Part shown: in pieces, positions 1 to 8,500 of the stretch
How positions within the stretch are numbered: position 1 is the stretch's first letter
How the letters are laid out: each line of letters starts with the position of its first letter
Source of the DNA: Nocardia higoensis NBRC 100133
GTDB lineage: Bacteria; Actinomycetota; Actinomycetes; Mycobacteriales; Mycobacteriaceae
Reading direction: 5' to 3'
NCBI RefSeq assembly: GCF_000308595.1
Contig: NZ_BAGA01000149.1
Span: forward strand, 1-41,221
Length of the DNA: 41,221 nt
The notes under the pieces: model-generated
The model's input: the letters and a program-made list of their open reading frames with translations, nothing else
Databases searched by the model: none
Told to the model about the DNA's origin: nothing
Position numbers and translations under genes: made by a program

Positions 1-21
1 GTAATCGTGGCGCGTCATTAA
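1..21 (+). CDS. possible 3' end of upstream gene (sigM expected)
   Basis: Six codons and a TAA stop (19-21) are open in frame 1. By synteny with Mycobacterium the gene before the anti-sigma-M gene is sigM, so this may be its last codons. Six residues cannot identify a protein, so this rests on position only. Confidence 0.25.
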   Translation, partial: VIVARH

Positions 22-161
22 CAGTGAAGAGCCGAACGGCGATGATCACAACGCGACCTCACCGAGGCCGCACCCGGACAACAGCGACAGTGTCCGTGCC
101 GGCCGGTGATCGTGTCGAAGGCGACGGGACACAGATGTCGAGTGGGAAAGACGGAGGTGCG

Positions 162-1085
162 ATGGCGACCCGGTCTGTACCGCAGCCTCCCTTCTCAGCG
201 GAGCTGCTCGCCGACCTGCACGCCGACAACATCGACCCCGACCTCGCCGCGCGGTTGTGGCCGGTGGTCCGTGCCGACGCGGACGCCGCGAGATACCTGC
301 GCGACCTCGACGACGTCACGGCGCGGGTGCGCGGCCTGGGCGCCGAGGACCGGATCGTGCATCCGATGCCCGCCGATGTCGCCGACCGGCTGACCGCCTT
401 CCTGGACGACCTCGACGCCGGCGGCGATCTCGACGGTCACCGGCCCCTCGACGATCACCGGCCCCTCGACGGCCACCGCCCCATCGAAACTCACGGCCAC
501 GGCGACGGACCGGGCGAGGAGCCCACCGAACGGCTCGACGGCGCACGTTCGGCATACCCCCTCGGGAACGGCGCGGCCACCTCGGTGGCCGGTCTGCGGA
601 CGGCTCCGCCCGACGGACCGACCGAGCGGCTCACCGCCCCGACCCCGCTCCGCCCACGCGGGCGTCCCGCCGTGCGCTGGATCGCGGCGGCGGCCGCCGC
701 GCTCGCCGTCCTGGCAGGCGCCGGCGTGGGGATCGGCCTGCGCAGCTCCGACAACGGCGACGGTGCACCCCCGATCGCCCAGCCCACACCTACCGCCCAG
801 CCGACCGCACCCGGCGACGCACTCGATGCGACCGCTGCGCTGGCCGCGCTCGGCCGTTACGAGGTCGACGGGCCGCTGGGGGATACGGCCGCGCTGGAGA
901 GCTGCGTCCGGGCCGCCGGTCTGGACCGTCCCGTATTGGGCTCGATGAACCTCACCTACCGGGGTTCGGAAGCGGTGTTGATCCTGCTGGCCGGGCCACG
1001 AGCGCCGAAGATCACCGCGCTGGTGGTGGGCCCCGGCTGCGGCGCCGACGACCCCCAGGTGCTCGACATCACCGATATCGGCTGA
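162..1085 (+). CDS. anti-sigma-M factor-like membrane protein
   Basis: Predicted 307-residue protein in the position of Mycobacterium Rv3912, the anti-sigma factor of SigM, directly upstream of trxB. The N-terminal ~75 residues look like a small cytoplasmic helical domain (PPFSAELLADLHADNIDP..). A His/Asp-rich linker follows, then one membrane helix at about residues 173-193 (Ala/Leu/Val-rich after RPAVRW) and an outer domain of about 110 residues with two Cys. I chose ATG 162 because GGAGG lies at 153-157 and the sequence before it (in-frame GTG at 24, ATG at 135) is basic and unstructured. The linker carries an 18-bp imperfect tandem repeat (DDHRPLDGHRPL). An anti-sigma role is inferred from synteny and topology; no zinc-binding HxxxCxxC motif is visible. 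Confidence 0.7.
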   Translation: MATRSVPQPPFSAELLADLHADNIDPDLAARLWPVVRADADAARYLRDLDDVTARVRGLGAEDRIVHPMPADVADRLTAFLDDLDAGGDLDGHRPLDDHRPLDGHRPIETHGHGDGPGEEPTERLDGARSAYPLGNGAATSVAGLRTAPPDGPTERLTAPTPLRPRGRPAVRWIAAAAAALAVLAGAGVGIGLRSSDNGDGAPPIAQPTPTAQPTAPGDALDATAALAALGRYEVDGPLGDTAALESCVRAAGLDRPVLGSMNLTYRGSEAVLILLAGPRAPKITALVVGPGCGADDPQVLDITDIG

Positions 1086-1141
1086 GCTGCACCGGCGTCG
1101 GCCGGACCCGGCGTGACCGGCGCAACGGAGCGGCCGGGCCG

Positions 1142-1167
1142 GGAACAACAGCGTTTAGGCTGTTGTT
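1142..1167 (+). promoter_or_regulatory. SigR/SigH-type promoter of trxB-trxA
   Basis: GGAAC (1142-1146), 18 bases, then GTT (1165-1167). This fits the GGAAT/C-N18/19-GTT pattern of the disulfide-stress sigma factors SigR (Streptomyces) and SigH (Mycobacterium). trxB-trxC is a classic target of both. The -10-like element lies 40 bp before the trxB start codon. Confidence 0.6.
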
Positions 1168-1207
1168 GACCATCACGTTCCCCCGCCAGATCTTTCGGAA
1201 GGGTGTC

Positions 1208-2191
1208 ATGAGCACGCCAGTTCACGACCTGATCATCGTCGGCTCCGGCCCCGCCGGCTACACCGCCGCCGTCTACGCGGCCCGTGCCGATCTGCAGCCG
1301 TTGCTGTTCGAGGGCACCCAATTCGGCGGCGCGCTGATGACCACCACCGAGGTCGAGAACTTCCCCGGCTTCCGCGAGGGCATCATGGGTCCCGATCTCA
1401 TGGAGGAGATGCGCGAGCAGGCCAAGCGATTCGGCGCCGACATCCGCACCGAGGACGTCGACGCTCTCGATCTCACCGGACCGGTGAAGAAGGTCACCGT
1501 CGGCGAGGTGACCTACCTGGCCAAGGCCGTCATCCTGGCAATGGGTTCGGCCGCCCGCTACCTGGGCGTTCCCGGCGAGGAGCGGCTGCTCGGCCGCGGC
1601 GTGAGCGCCTGTGCCACCTGTGACGGCTTCTTCTTCCGCGGCCAGGACATCGTCGTGGTCGGCGGCGGCGACTCCGCGATGGAGGAGGCCATCTTCCTCA
1701 CCAAGTTCGCTTCCAAGGTCACCGTCGTGCACCGCCGCGAAGAGTTCCGCGCCTCGCGCATCATGCTCGACCGCGCCAAGGCGAACGAGAAGATCGAGTT
1801 CGTGCTGAACGCCGAGATCGCCGAGGTCAAGGGCGATACCGCGGTGACCTCGCTGGTCCTGCGCGACACCCGCACCGGGGAGACCTCCGAACTGGCCGCG
1901 ACCGGCCTGTTCGTCGCGATCGGCCACGATCCGCGCAGCGAACTCGTCCGCGGCCAGGTCGAACTCGACGACGAGGGCTACGTGCTGGTCCAGCACCCCA
2001 CCACCGCCACCGCGATCCCGGGCGTCTTCGCCGCGGGCGATCTGGTCGACCACACCTACCGCCAGGCCATCACCGCCGCGGGCACCGGCTGCCGCGCCGC
2101 GATCGACGCCGAGCGCTGGCTGGCCGATCAGGGCGTCACCGGTACGTCCGACGACACCGCCGGTGAGCCGGTCGCGGTGCACGCCAACTGA
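1208..2191 (+). CDS. trxB: thioredoxin reductase (NADPH)
   Basis: 327-residue low-molecular-weight thioredoxin reductase. It is a cytoplasmic FAD/NADPH flavoprotein that reduces thioredoxin. The FAD-binding GSGPAGYTAA lies near residues 11-20, the redox-active CATC at about 135-138, the NADPH-binding GGGDSAMEEA plus HRR in the middle, and the C-terminal FAD motif GVFAAGDLVDHTYRQ. Length matches the family. ATG 1208 follows GGAAGGG (1197-1203); the frame is open far upstream (to 257), but that stretch is Arg/Pro-rich shadow of the preceding gene. The thioredoxin gene follows 34 bp downstream, so the two form an operon. A SigR/SigH-type promoter precedes it. Confidence 0.97.
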   Translation: MSTPVHDLIIVGSGPAGYTAAVYAARADLQPLLFEGTQFGGALMTTTEVENFPGFREGIMGPDLMEEMREQAKRFGADIRTEDVDALDLTGPVKKVTVGEVTYLAKAVILAMGSAARYLGVPGEERLLGRGVSACATCDGFFFRGQDIVVVGGGDSAMEEAIFLTKFASKVTVVHRREEFRASRIMLDRAKANEKIEFVLNAEIAEVKGDTAVTSLVLRDTRTGETSELAATGLFVAIGHDPRSELVRGQVELDDEGYVLVQHPTTATAIPGVFAAGDLVDHTYRQAITAAGTGCRAAIDAERWLADQGVTGTSDDTAGEPVAVHAN

Positions 2192-2225
2192 TCTCGTTCG
2201 CCGAAGAAAGACACGAGGAGTTTCC

Positions 2226-2558
2226 ATGGCCGAGAACGGCAAGACGGTCACCGTCACCGACGCGACTTTCGCCGACAAGGTGCTGCTGAGTGAGAAGCCG
2301 GTGCTGGTCGACTTCTGGGCCACCTGGTGCGGTCCGTGCAAGATGGTCGCCCCCGTACTCGAGGAGATCGCGGGCGCACACGCGGACAAGCTGACCATTG
2401 CCAAGCTCGACGTAGACGCCAACCCGGGTACCGCACGGGATTATCAGGTCCTTTCGCTGCCCACTATGATGCTGTTCCGCGGCGGTAAGCCGGTCAAGCA
2501 GATCGTCGGAGCCAAGGGCAAGGCCGCCCTGCTGCGCGAACTGGGCGACGTTCTCTGA
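2226..2558 (+). CDS. trxA: thioredoxin
   Basis: 110-residue classical thioredoxin with the WCGPC active site (Cys35/Cys38) after VDFWAT, and the conserved cis-Pro loop (LSLPTMMLF). It receives electrons from the TrxB encoded just upstream and reduces protein disulfides in the cytoplasm. ATG 2226 has GAGGAG at 2215-2220. It is the second gene of the trxB-trxA operon and corresponds to trxC of Mycobacterium, where this pair sits in the same place. Confidence 0.97.
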   Translation: MAENGKTVTVTDATFADKVLLSEKPVLVDFWATWCGPCKMVAPVLEEIAGAHADKLTIAKLDVDANPGTARDYQVLSLPTMMLFRGGKPVKQIVGAKGKAALLRELGDVL

Positions 2559-2741
2559 CGTCGTGAACCGGTGGCATTCGACGCGGGCACTGCCGACGCG
2601 CCGTAGGATGCCTGCACCCGGGTAATTGCCGAATTCGGAGCCAGGTCTGCGACAATCGAGGCGTGTTCCGCATCGTGTGGGTGGTGTGCGCCATCACACG
2701 GGTGGGTATCCCGGTGGGACGGAAGGAAAGGGCTCTTACGC

Positions 2742-3956
2742 ATGCACCGACTTCGTCACGGGGATACCGGACCCGCCGTAGCTGAGGTCCGGAACACCCT
2801 GGCAAGTCTCGGCTTCCTGCACGCGCACTCCGGGGGCTCGCCGACATCGGGAGTCGCACCGGCTTCCGAGGCGCCGGAGTACTGGAAGGACACCGCGGCC
2901 TCCTTCGACCACCACCTCGACTCCGCGGTCCGCGCGTTCCAGCAGCATCGCGGACTGCTGGTCGACGGCGTGGTCGGCCCGGCGACCTACCGGGCGCTCA
3001 AGGAGGCCTCCTATCGTCTGGGCGCGCGGACGCTGATCTATCAACTGTCCGCGCCGCTCTACGGCGACGACGTGGCCACTCTGCAGCGCAGGCTGCAGGA
3101 TCTCGGTTTCTATGTACACCGGGTCGACGGCTATTTCGGCCCGCAGACCCACGACGCGCTCACCGCGTTCCAGCGTGAGATCGGCCTGTCGGCCGACGGC
3201 ATCTGCGGTCCGGACACATTGCGCTCGCTGGACCTGCTCGGTGCCCGGGTCACCGGCGGCAATCCGCATCGCATCGCCGAGGAAGAGGTCGTGCACCGCG
3301 CCGGACCGCAGCTGACCGGCAAGCGCATCGTCATCGATCCCGGCCTCGGCGGTCCCGACAAAGGTGTTGCCGTGCCATCGGAATTCGGCGATGTCTACGA
3401 GTCGGAGATTCTCTGGGATCTGGCCAGCAGGCTGGAAGGCCGGATGGCCGCCACCGGCATGGAGACCTTCTTGTCCCGGCCGTGGGGTGCCAATCCCACC
3501 GATGCCGAGCGGGCCGAGACGTCGAACGCTTTCGACGCCGATCTGATGATCTCGCTGCGCTGCGCGACGAATATGAGCCCGTCGGCCAACGGCGTGGCCA
3601 GTTTCCATTTCGGTAATTCGCACGGCTCGGTGTCGATGATCGGGCAGGTGCTCGCCGGTTTCATCCAGCGGGAGGTGGTCGCGCGAACCTCGCTGCAGGA
3701 CTGCCGGACCCACTCGCGCACCTGGGATCTGCTGCGGCTGACGAAGATGCCGACCGTGCAGGTCGACATCGGTTACCTGACCAACGAATACGACGCATCC
3801 GTGCTCACCAACCCGCGGATGCGCGATGTGATCGCCGAGGCCATCCTGATCTCGGTCAAGCGGCTGTACCTGCTCGGCCAGGACGACCAGCCCACCGGCA
3901 CCTACACCTTCGCGGAGTTGCTGGCCGAGGAGCTCGCGGCCGCAGACCGCACCTGA
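2742..3956 (+). CDS. cwlM: CwlM-like peptidoglycan-synthesis regulator (amidase_3 fold, degenerate site)
   Basis: 404 residues: two PG_binding_1 repeats (about 7-90 and 100-166), an amidase_3-like domain (about 193-378) and a short tail. In Mycobacterium CwlM is phosphorylated by PknB on a C-terminal Thr and then activates MurA. Here the tail QPTGTYTFAEL (383-393) carries Thr385, 387 and 389 as candidate sites. The amidase centre looks lost: the usual DPGHGG reads DPGLGG (Leu202), the usual S-I/L-H reads SLR (Arg273), and the catalytic Glu before IG is Asp342. ATG 2742 has a strong purine-rich RBS (2721-2732). The presumed kinase gene pknB lies 32 kb away in this window. A regulatory, non-enzymatic role is inferred. 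Confidence 0.88.
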   Translation: MHRLRHGDTGPAVAEVRNTLASLGFLHAHSGGSPTSGVAPASEAPEYWKDTAASFDHHLDSAVRAFQQHRGLLVDGVVGPATYRALKEASYRLGARTLIYQLSAPLYGDDVATLQRRLQDLGFYVHRVDGYFGPQTHDALTAFQREIGLSADGICGPDTLRSLDLLGARVTGGNPHRIAEEEVVHRAGPQLTGKRIVIDPGLGGPDKGVAVPSEFGDVYESEILWDLASRLEGRMAATGMETFLSRPWGANPTDAERAETSNAFDADLMISLRCATNMSPSANGVASFHFGNSHGSVSMIGQVLAGFIQREVVARTSLQDCRTHSRTWDLLRLTKMPTVQVDIGYLTNEYDASVLTNPRMRDVIAEAILISVKRLYLLGQDDQPTGTYTFAELLAEELAAADRT

Positions 3957-3974
3957 GCCTTCGCATCGACGAAG

Positions 3975-4010
3975 AAGTCCCCGCCGAATCGTTCTCGAGC
4001 GGGGACTTTT
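3975..4010. terminator. bidirectional terminator between cwlM and the GNAT gene
   Basis: A 10-bp perfect stem (AAGTCCCCGC, 3975-3984, with its complement at 3999-4008) and a 14-nt loop. TTTT follows on the + side and AA-rich sequence precedes it, so it can work for both convergent genes. Confidence 0.8.
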
Positions 4011-4028
4011 CGTTTGTGCGCACTGCCG

Positions 4029-4754
4029 TCAGTGGGCACCCGCACGGGTCGGTACGGCCATCGAGGCAGCAGCCAGCAACTGGTCGAGTGCGCGCTCGAC
4101 GTCTTCCTTCCAACCGTGGTCGGAATCGAGCTCCAGCCGCAGCCGCGGGAAGCGGTGGTGTGCGGCGACGACCTCGAACCCGAAACCCTCCAGCAGGTCC
4201 GCGTCGATCATGCACGTCTCCGGGGAACACCCGGCGGGGGAGGAGGGCTTCTCCCGGATCGGCGTGCCGATCCGCTCCATCAACCGCATCGAACCCGCCA
4301 GCCGGTCCGAGAGCGGTTCGGAGGTCGGAGACGATCGCAGCCCGAAAGCCTCCAGCGCGCGCACGCCGCGGCGCACCAGATCGGCCACCACGGCCTGCAG
4401 CAGGCGATGGGCGACGTCGTCATCGCCATAGCCGGGTTCGGTGTACAGCGTGGTCAGCAGGATGGCGTCCGGGCTCACCGGCGAGGTGGGGAAAAGGCCG
4501 GCGCGCGGCACGGTGGTCGGCGGTGAATACAGCGCGCACCCCGCGGGCTTGCCCGCGAGATCCGCGACCTGGCCGCAGGAGCCCCACTCCAGCATGACGG
4601 TCGAGAGCCAGGCTTCCTTCTCGAAGACCGGATCGCTGAAGCTGTGGGAGTCCGCGGCGACGGCGGGATCGATCTCCCAGAACACACATCGCCTGGCGTG
4701 TGTGGGAAGTTTGTCCAACCCGTCGAGGGTCAGTGCTGTGACGCTGGTCGACAC
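4029..4754 (-). CDS. GNAT-family N-acetyltransferase (Rv3916c-like)
   Basis: About 241 residues. The middle holds a GNAT-like acetyl-CoA loop (EPGYGDDDVAHRLLQAVVADLVRRGVRALE), with glycines ahead of a helix and then the next strand. Mycobacterium has a GNAT protein of similar length (Rv3916c) at this exact spot, between cwlM and parB. The substrate is unknown. The start is uncertain: the longest form begins at GTG 4796 but has no RBS, while GTG 4754 has GGAGG 12 nt upstream (4767-4771 on the + strand), which I prefer. It is convergent with cwlM and shares its terminator. Confidence 0.8.
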   Translation of the reverse strand: MSTSVTALTLDGLDKLPTHARRCVFWEIDPAVAADSHSFSDPVFEKEAWLSTVMLEWGSCGQVADLAGKPAGCALYSPPTTVPRAGLFPTSPVSPDAILLTTLYTEPGYGDDDVAHRLLQAVVADLVRRGVRALEAFGLRSSPTSEPLSDRLAGSMRLMERIGTPIREKPSSPAGCSPETCMIDADLLEGFGFEVVAAHHRFPRLRLELDSDHGWKEDVERALDQLLAAASMAVPTRAGAH

Positions 4755-4867
4755 CGCTCTGTTCAGCCTCCAGCTGTCGGATTCATCCACGCTCACGCCG
4801 CATCACAGATCATCTTAGAACCTGCCTCATTCCACGTCTCTGTGCTGTTGTCGGTCAAGATTCGGCC

Positions 4868-4911
4868 CCGCCCCCAGCGCCGTCACAGTGACGTTTCGGC
4901 GCTGGGGGCGG
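4868..4911 (-). terminator. GC-rich hairpin downstream of parB
   Basis: A 14-bp perfect stem (4868-4881 with 4898-4911). Its loop contains a small palindrome (GTCAC-A-GTGAC). It lies 38 bp past the parB stop on the - strand. There is no U-tract, so the terminator role is probable rather than certain. Confidence 0.6.
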
Positions 4912-4948
4912 AGTCATCGGCTTTTCGGGCCTGATTTCGTCACTCCGG

Positions 4949-6109
4949 TCACAGCTGGAGTTCCTGCTGTTGCTGCATGAGCGACACGATCCGTTCGAGA
5001 TCCTCCACCGAGCCGAACTCGACCACGATCTTGCCCTTGCGCTTGCCGAGGCTGACCGTGACACGGGTGTCGAAAGAATTCGACAGCCGCTCGGCGACGT
5101 CCTGCAGACCGGGCATGTGGATCGGCTTGCGCTTGGGGGCCGGGGGAGCGGGCGCGGCATCGGGATCGCGATTGGCCAGCGTGACCGCTTCCTCGGTGGC
5201 ACGCACCGACATGCCCTCGGCGACGATCCGAGCCGCCATCGCCTCCTGCGCGTCGGAGCCGCCTTCCAATCCGAGCAACGCTCGCGCATGGCCGGCCGAC
5301 AGCACACCGGCCGCCACGCGCCGCTGCACCGGGATCGGCAGCTTCAGCAGCCGGATCATATTGGTGACCACCGGACGCGACCGGCCGATGCGGGTCGCCA
5401 GTTCCTCGTGGGTGACACCGAACTCTTCGAGCAGCTGCTGGTATGCCGCCGCCTCTTCGAGCGGGTTGAGTTGCACACGATGGATGTTCTCCAGCAGCGC
5501 GTCGCGCAACATCGAATCGTCGGCGGTCTCCCGGACGATCGAGGGGATGGTCTCCAGCCCGGCTTCCTGGCACGCGCGCCACCGTCGCTCACCCATGACG
5601 AGCTGGAAGCGGTCGACGCCCGGCTCCACCCGGCGGACCACGATCGGCTGCATCAGACCGAATTCACGAATGGAATGGACCAATTCGGCCAGCGCCTCGT
5701 CTTCGAAAACCTGGCGTGGCTGCTTGGGATTCGGTTCGATCTGCTCCGGCGGAATCTCGCGGTAGACCGCACCGCCGGATAGCACGAGATCTCCGTCGGC
5801 ATTTCTGTCGACGTTCTCCGGCAACGGCGACGCCGCCTGCACGTCGGCGGGATCGAGACCGATGATGACGTTGGCCGCCGCCACGCCCAGGCCGTTCGGA
5901 GTGGCGCCCAGTCCTTTGGCGGCGCCGCCCTTGGTGACGGCGCCGTTGGAGGCCGGCCGGGCGGGGGCGGGCCGGGCCGGAGCAGTCCCGTTCGGGATTG
6001 TCCCGGTCCCGGCGGGAATGGTTCCGAGCCCGCCGGGGACCGTCTCCGGACCCGTCGGAATCAACGCGGCCAGACCGCGCCCGAGTCCACCCTTCTTCGC
6101 CTGACTCAT
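4949..6109 (-). CDS. parB: chromosome-partitioning protein ParB
   Basis: 386-residue CTP-dependent DNA clamp that loads at parS and spreads. The N-terminal KKGGLGRGLAALIP (5-18) is the ParA-contacting segment. A Pro/Gly-rich linker follows (about 19-115, with GTIP repeats). The ParB/CTPase motifs are GERRWRA (173-179) and ENIHR (207-211). The helix-turn-helix lies at about 233-253 (THEELATRIGRSRPVVTNMIRLL), and a C-terminal dimerisation region ends in VSLMQQQQELQL. ATG 6109. It follows parA with a 55-bp gap, forming the usual parAB operon near oriC. Six parS or parS-like sites occur in the window. Confidence 0.97.
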   Translation of the reverse strand: MSQAKKGGLGRGLAALIPTGPETVPGGLGTIPAGTGTIPNGTAPARPAPARPASNGAVTKGGAAKGLGATPNGLGVAAANVIIGLDPADVQAASPLPENVDRNADGDLVLSGGAVYREIPPEQIEPNPKQPRQVFEDEALAELVHSIREFGLMQPIVVRRVEPGVDRFQLVMGERRWRACQEAGLETIPSIVRETADDSMLRDALLENIHRVQLNPLEEAAAYQQLLEEFGVTHEELATRIGRSRPVVTNMIRLLKLPIPVQRRVAAGVLSAGHARALLGLEGGSDAQEAMAARIVAEGMSVRATEEAVTLANRDPDAAPAPPAPKRKPIHMPGLQDVAERLSNSFDTRVTVSLGKRKGKIVVEFGSVEDLERIVSLMQQQQELQL

Positions 6110-6164
6110 CGGCTCACCGATCCCTTCGCTAGTCCGCCATCACACCGTGTCGTACCGATGCGGA

Positions 6165-7169
6165 TCACTCCGCGCCGCTCGCCAGCTGACGTGCCATCGC
6201 CCGCTGCGCGATCTCACGTCCGGCATCGAGATAACTCATCGCGCCCCGGGAGCCTGGATCATAATCGAGCACGGTCATTCCGTAGCCCGGCGCCTCGGAG
6301 ACTTTGACGCTGCGCGGGATCACCGAGCGCAGCACCACATCACCGAAGTGACCACGCACCTCTTCGGCGACCTGGTCGGCCAGCTTGGTGCGCCCGTCGT
6401 ACATCGTGAGGATCACCGTGGAGACATGCAGCTGCGGATTCAGATGTGCTTGTACGAGACTGATATTGCGGATCAGCTGCCCCACTCCCTCCAGCGCGTA
6501 GTACTCGCACTGGATCGGGATGAGGACTTCCTTGGCCGCGACCATCGCATTGACGGTCAGCAGGCCCAGCGACGGCGGGCAGTCGATCATCACGTAGTCG
6601 ATGTCGTACCCGGCGATATTCGCTTCCTGGATGGCGGCTTTCAGGCGGCCTTCGCGGGCGACCATCGACACCAGTTCGATCTCCGCGCCGGCCAGATCGA
6701 TCGTGGCCGGAATGCACAAGAGACGCTCGCTGTGCGGGCTCACCTGGATGGCGTCCTGGACACTGACCTCGCCGATGAGGAGTTCATAACTGGAGGGCAC
6801 GCCGGAGTGATGGGGGATACCCAGCGCGGTGCTCGCATTGCCCTGCGGATCGAGATCGATCACGAGCACCTTCATGCCCTGATGAGCCAACGCCGCCGCG
6901 AGATTCACCGCGGTCGTCGTCTTACCCACGCCACCCTTCTGGTTGGCGATGGTGATGATTCGTTGCTCGCGAGGTTTCGGCACGTCCACCTTTCCTGGAT
7001 GTAACATCCGGCTGGCTCGCTGGGCCTCGGCCGCGATCGGGGTCTCATTGGGGGAGATGTGCCCGAAGGGCGTGCTACCGAATGCGTCCGCATCGACGTT
7101 GCTGGAGTCCAGCATCCCCGGCACACGCGACGTTGTTTCCCGTGAAACATTCGCCGGACCGCTCGACAT
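6165..7169 (-). CDS. parA: chromosome-partitioning ATPase ParA
   Basis: 334-residue deviant-Walker ATPase that drives segregation of ParB-parS complexes. The Walker A motif KGGVGKTTT lies around residues 78-86 (Lys83), with the switch motif DLDPQGNAS and DCPPSLG after it. A ~65-residue N-terminal extension before the P-loop is shared with mycobacterial ParA, which also contacts polarity factors. The codons for NVSRET (7-12) contain a parS-like site (7134-7149), as in many bacteria. ATG 7169 has GGAG just upstream. The gene is preceded by an unusually long 1.4 kb spacer. Confidence 0.97.
   Translation of the reverse strand: MSSGPANVSRETTSRVPGMLDSSNVDADAFGSTPFGHISPNETPIAAEAQRASRMLHPGKVDVPKPREQRIITIANQKGGVGKTTTAVNLAAALAHQGMKVLVIDLDPQGNASTALGIPHHSGVPSSYELLIGEVSVQDAIQVSPHSERLLCIPATIDLAGAEIELVSMVAREGRLKAAIQEANIAGYDIDYVMIDCPPSLGLLTVNAMVAAKEVLIPIQCEYYALEGVGQLIRNISLVQAHLNPQLHVSTVILTMYDGRTKLADQVAEEVRGHFGDVVLRSVIPRSVKVSEAPGYGMTVLDYDPGSRGAMSYLDAGREIAQRAMARQLASGAE
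7134..7149. other. parS site inside the parA 5' end
   Basis: TGTTTCCCGTGAAACA differs from the conserved TGTTTCACGTGAAACA at one position. It encodes part of VSRET in ParA. Confidence 0.8.
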
Positions 7170-7433
7170 AGACAGCTCCTAACCCGAGAACTACAGACCG
7201 CGCGCGACAGACCGGGTGTCGTCGCCGTGCCTCAACTGCTGTGTGTCGGCTCGAATCCGATGCGCGAACCGGGTGATGGCACCCGATCAGCCGGGCGGAA
7301 AAACGCCCCGCACACCCGAATCACTCCGTGGCACCTCTGCTCACGCCCGACGCCCCATACTTTGCCAGCACCGGGCGCGTGAGGAAAGTTGAATCGCGGT
7401 GCAACGCATCGGACCCGAGAAAGATCGGCGATT

Positions 7434-7449
7434 CGTTTCACGTGAAACG
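7434..7449. other. parS site
   Basis: CGTTTCACGTGAAACG is a perfect 16-bp palindrome containing the full 14-bp core GTTTCACGTGAAAC. It is the best parS in the window and lies in the parA upstream region. Confidence 0.9.
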
Positions 7450-7560
7450 CGGCGCGTCGGCATTTTCGACGCTCTCGCGTTCGCACGGAGCCCGCACCGC
7501 ATCTCCGGTGGGTCCGGGGACCGCTCGCTCAGTCCTTGGAGGCCGCGTTCGAAGGCGGCG

Positions 7561-7700
7561 CGGTGGCTGCGGTCGGTGGCTGCGGTCGGTGGCTGCGGTC
7601 GGTGGCTGCGGTCGGTGGCCGCGGTCGGTGGCTGCGGTCGGTGGCCGCGGTCGGTGGCTGCGATCGGTGGCTGCGGTCGGTGGCCGCGGTCGGTGGCTGT
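7561..7700. repeat. 13-bp tandem repeat, 10 full copies plus a partial
   Basis: The unit CGGTGGCTGCGGT is repeated head to tail ten times (7561-7690) and is followed by a partial copy. Differences are confined to T/C at unit position 8 and one G/A at position 12. The 13-bp period is not a multiple of three and no RBS-supported gene spans it, so it is probably non-coding. It sits between two parS sites. Confidence 0.9.
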
Positions 7701-8234
7701 GCCCCTGCGCCTCAGACCTATGCGGTGATGGCGATACTGCGCCGCTGCGAGCTGATGGAGACCGGACGGCCAACGGGACCGACCGATCCGCGATATCACC
7801 TTTGACGTCCGCGGCTGCGCGCTGCTGTGCCGCTAACTGTCTCTCGACGCCGAGCCGGCGACTCCGCGGCCAGCGGACCGAGCCCGACGCCCGACGCCTG
7901 GCGCCGGCTACAGGCGGAGCAGCCCGGGCCGATCCGCGCTCACGCATGCTCGACACGCGGCGACCGCGGGTGCCCGTCGCGCTCGGTTGCGGATTCCAAA
8001 CCGGTGCAGGCGCTGTGCTCCGAACTGGCGCCCCGATGCCCGACCGCGTCGGCTCAAATCGCCTTCTCCCGGAATGCCCAGGTGCCAACCGACCGGGTAC
8101 GTGGTAACCGGCCTGCGTCCACAGTCGCCCGCCGCGCCCTAACCGCAATTACCGCTACCTCGTCACCTACTGGCGCCATATGCCCCACGGACATGACAGC
8201 CCCGCCATGGACAGCGCCCTCTGCCCCGTGATGG

Positions 8235-8500
8235 CCGGCGTGATGGCCAGAACCTCCCGCTGCCGTAGCCCGCGGATACCCAATCGCGGCGGCGCGCACC
8301 TCGTCGCTGTCCACCGGCAGGCCCGCGGCGTACGCCCGGCCGTAGTCGGCGGCGATGTCGATCGCGTCCCGACCGAATCGCTGCTTCTGCTCTTCACTCA
8401 GCGGCCCTCTGCATCTGCTGCGCCCACTGCCGGCTGGAGGCGCGCCCGTTCCGCTCATCTCACGGCCGAGCCGCTGTCGGCATGTTTCACATGAAACATG
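8235..8500 (-). pseudogene. possible degraded coding remnant
   Basis: The - strand frame contains LSEEQKQRFGRDAIDIAADY and then GRAYAAGLPVDSDEVR. This has real-protein character and faintly resembles the helical TipAS (MerR effector) domain. Sequence on both sides loses this character: the upstream part is Arg/Gly-rich, and downstream the reading passes into HHAGHHGAEG. No start codon with RBS is seen. The family suggestion is weak, and this may be chance. Confidence 0.2.

Noticed and set aside
257..1207. Open upstream extension of trxB
   Set aside because: Reads as Arg/Pro-rich shadow of the anti-sigma gene; ATG 1208 has a proper RBS and the FAD motif follows at once.
4016..4597. 193-residue + strand frame antisense to the GNAT gene
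   Set aside because: Arg/Pro/Ser-rich shadow.
7235..7262. tRNA T-arm-like sequence on the - strand (ATTCGAG loop)
   Set aside because: Stem is only four pairs and no acceptor, D or anticodon arm could be built.
7328..8148. Several frames on both strands across the 13-bp repeat
   Set aside because: They exist only because the repeat lacks stop codons in most frames; no RBS or domain.
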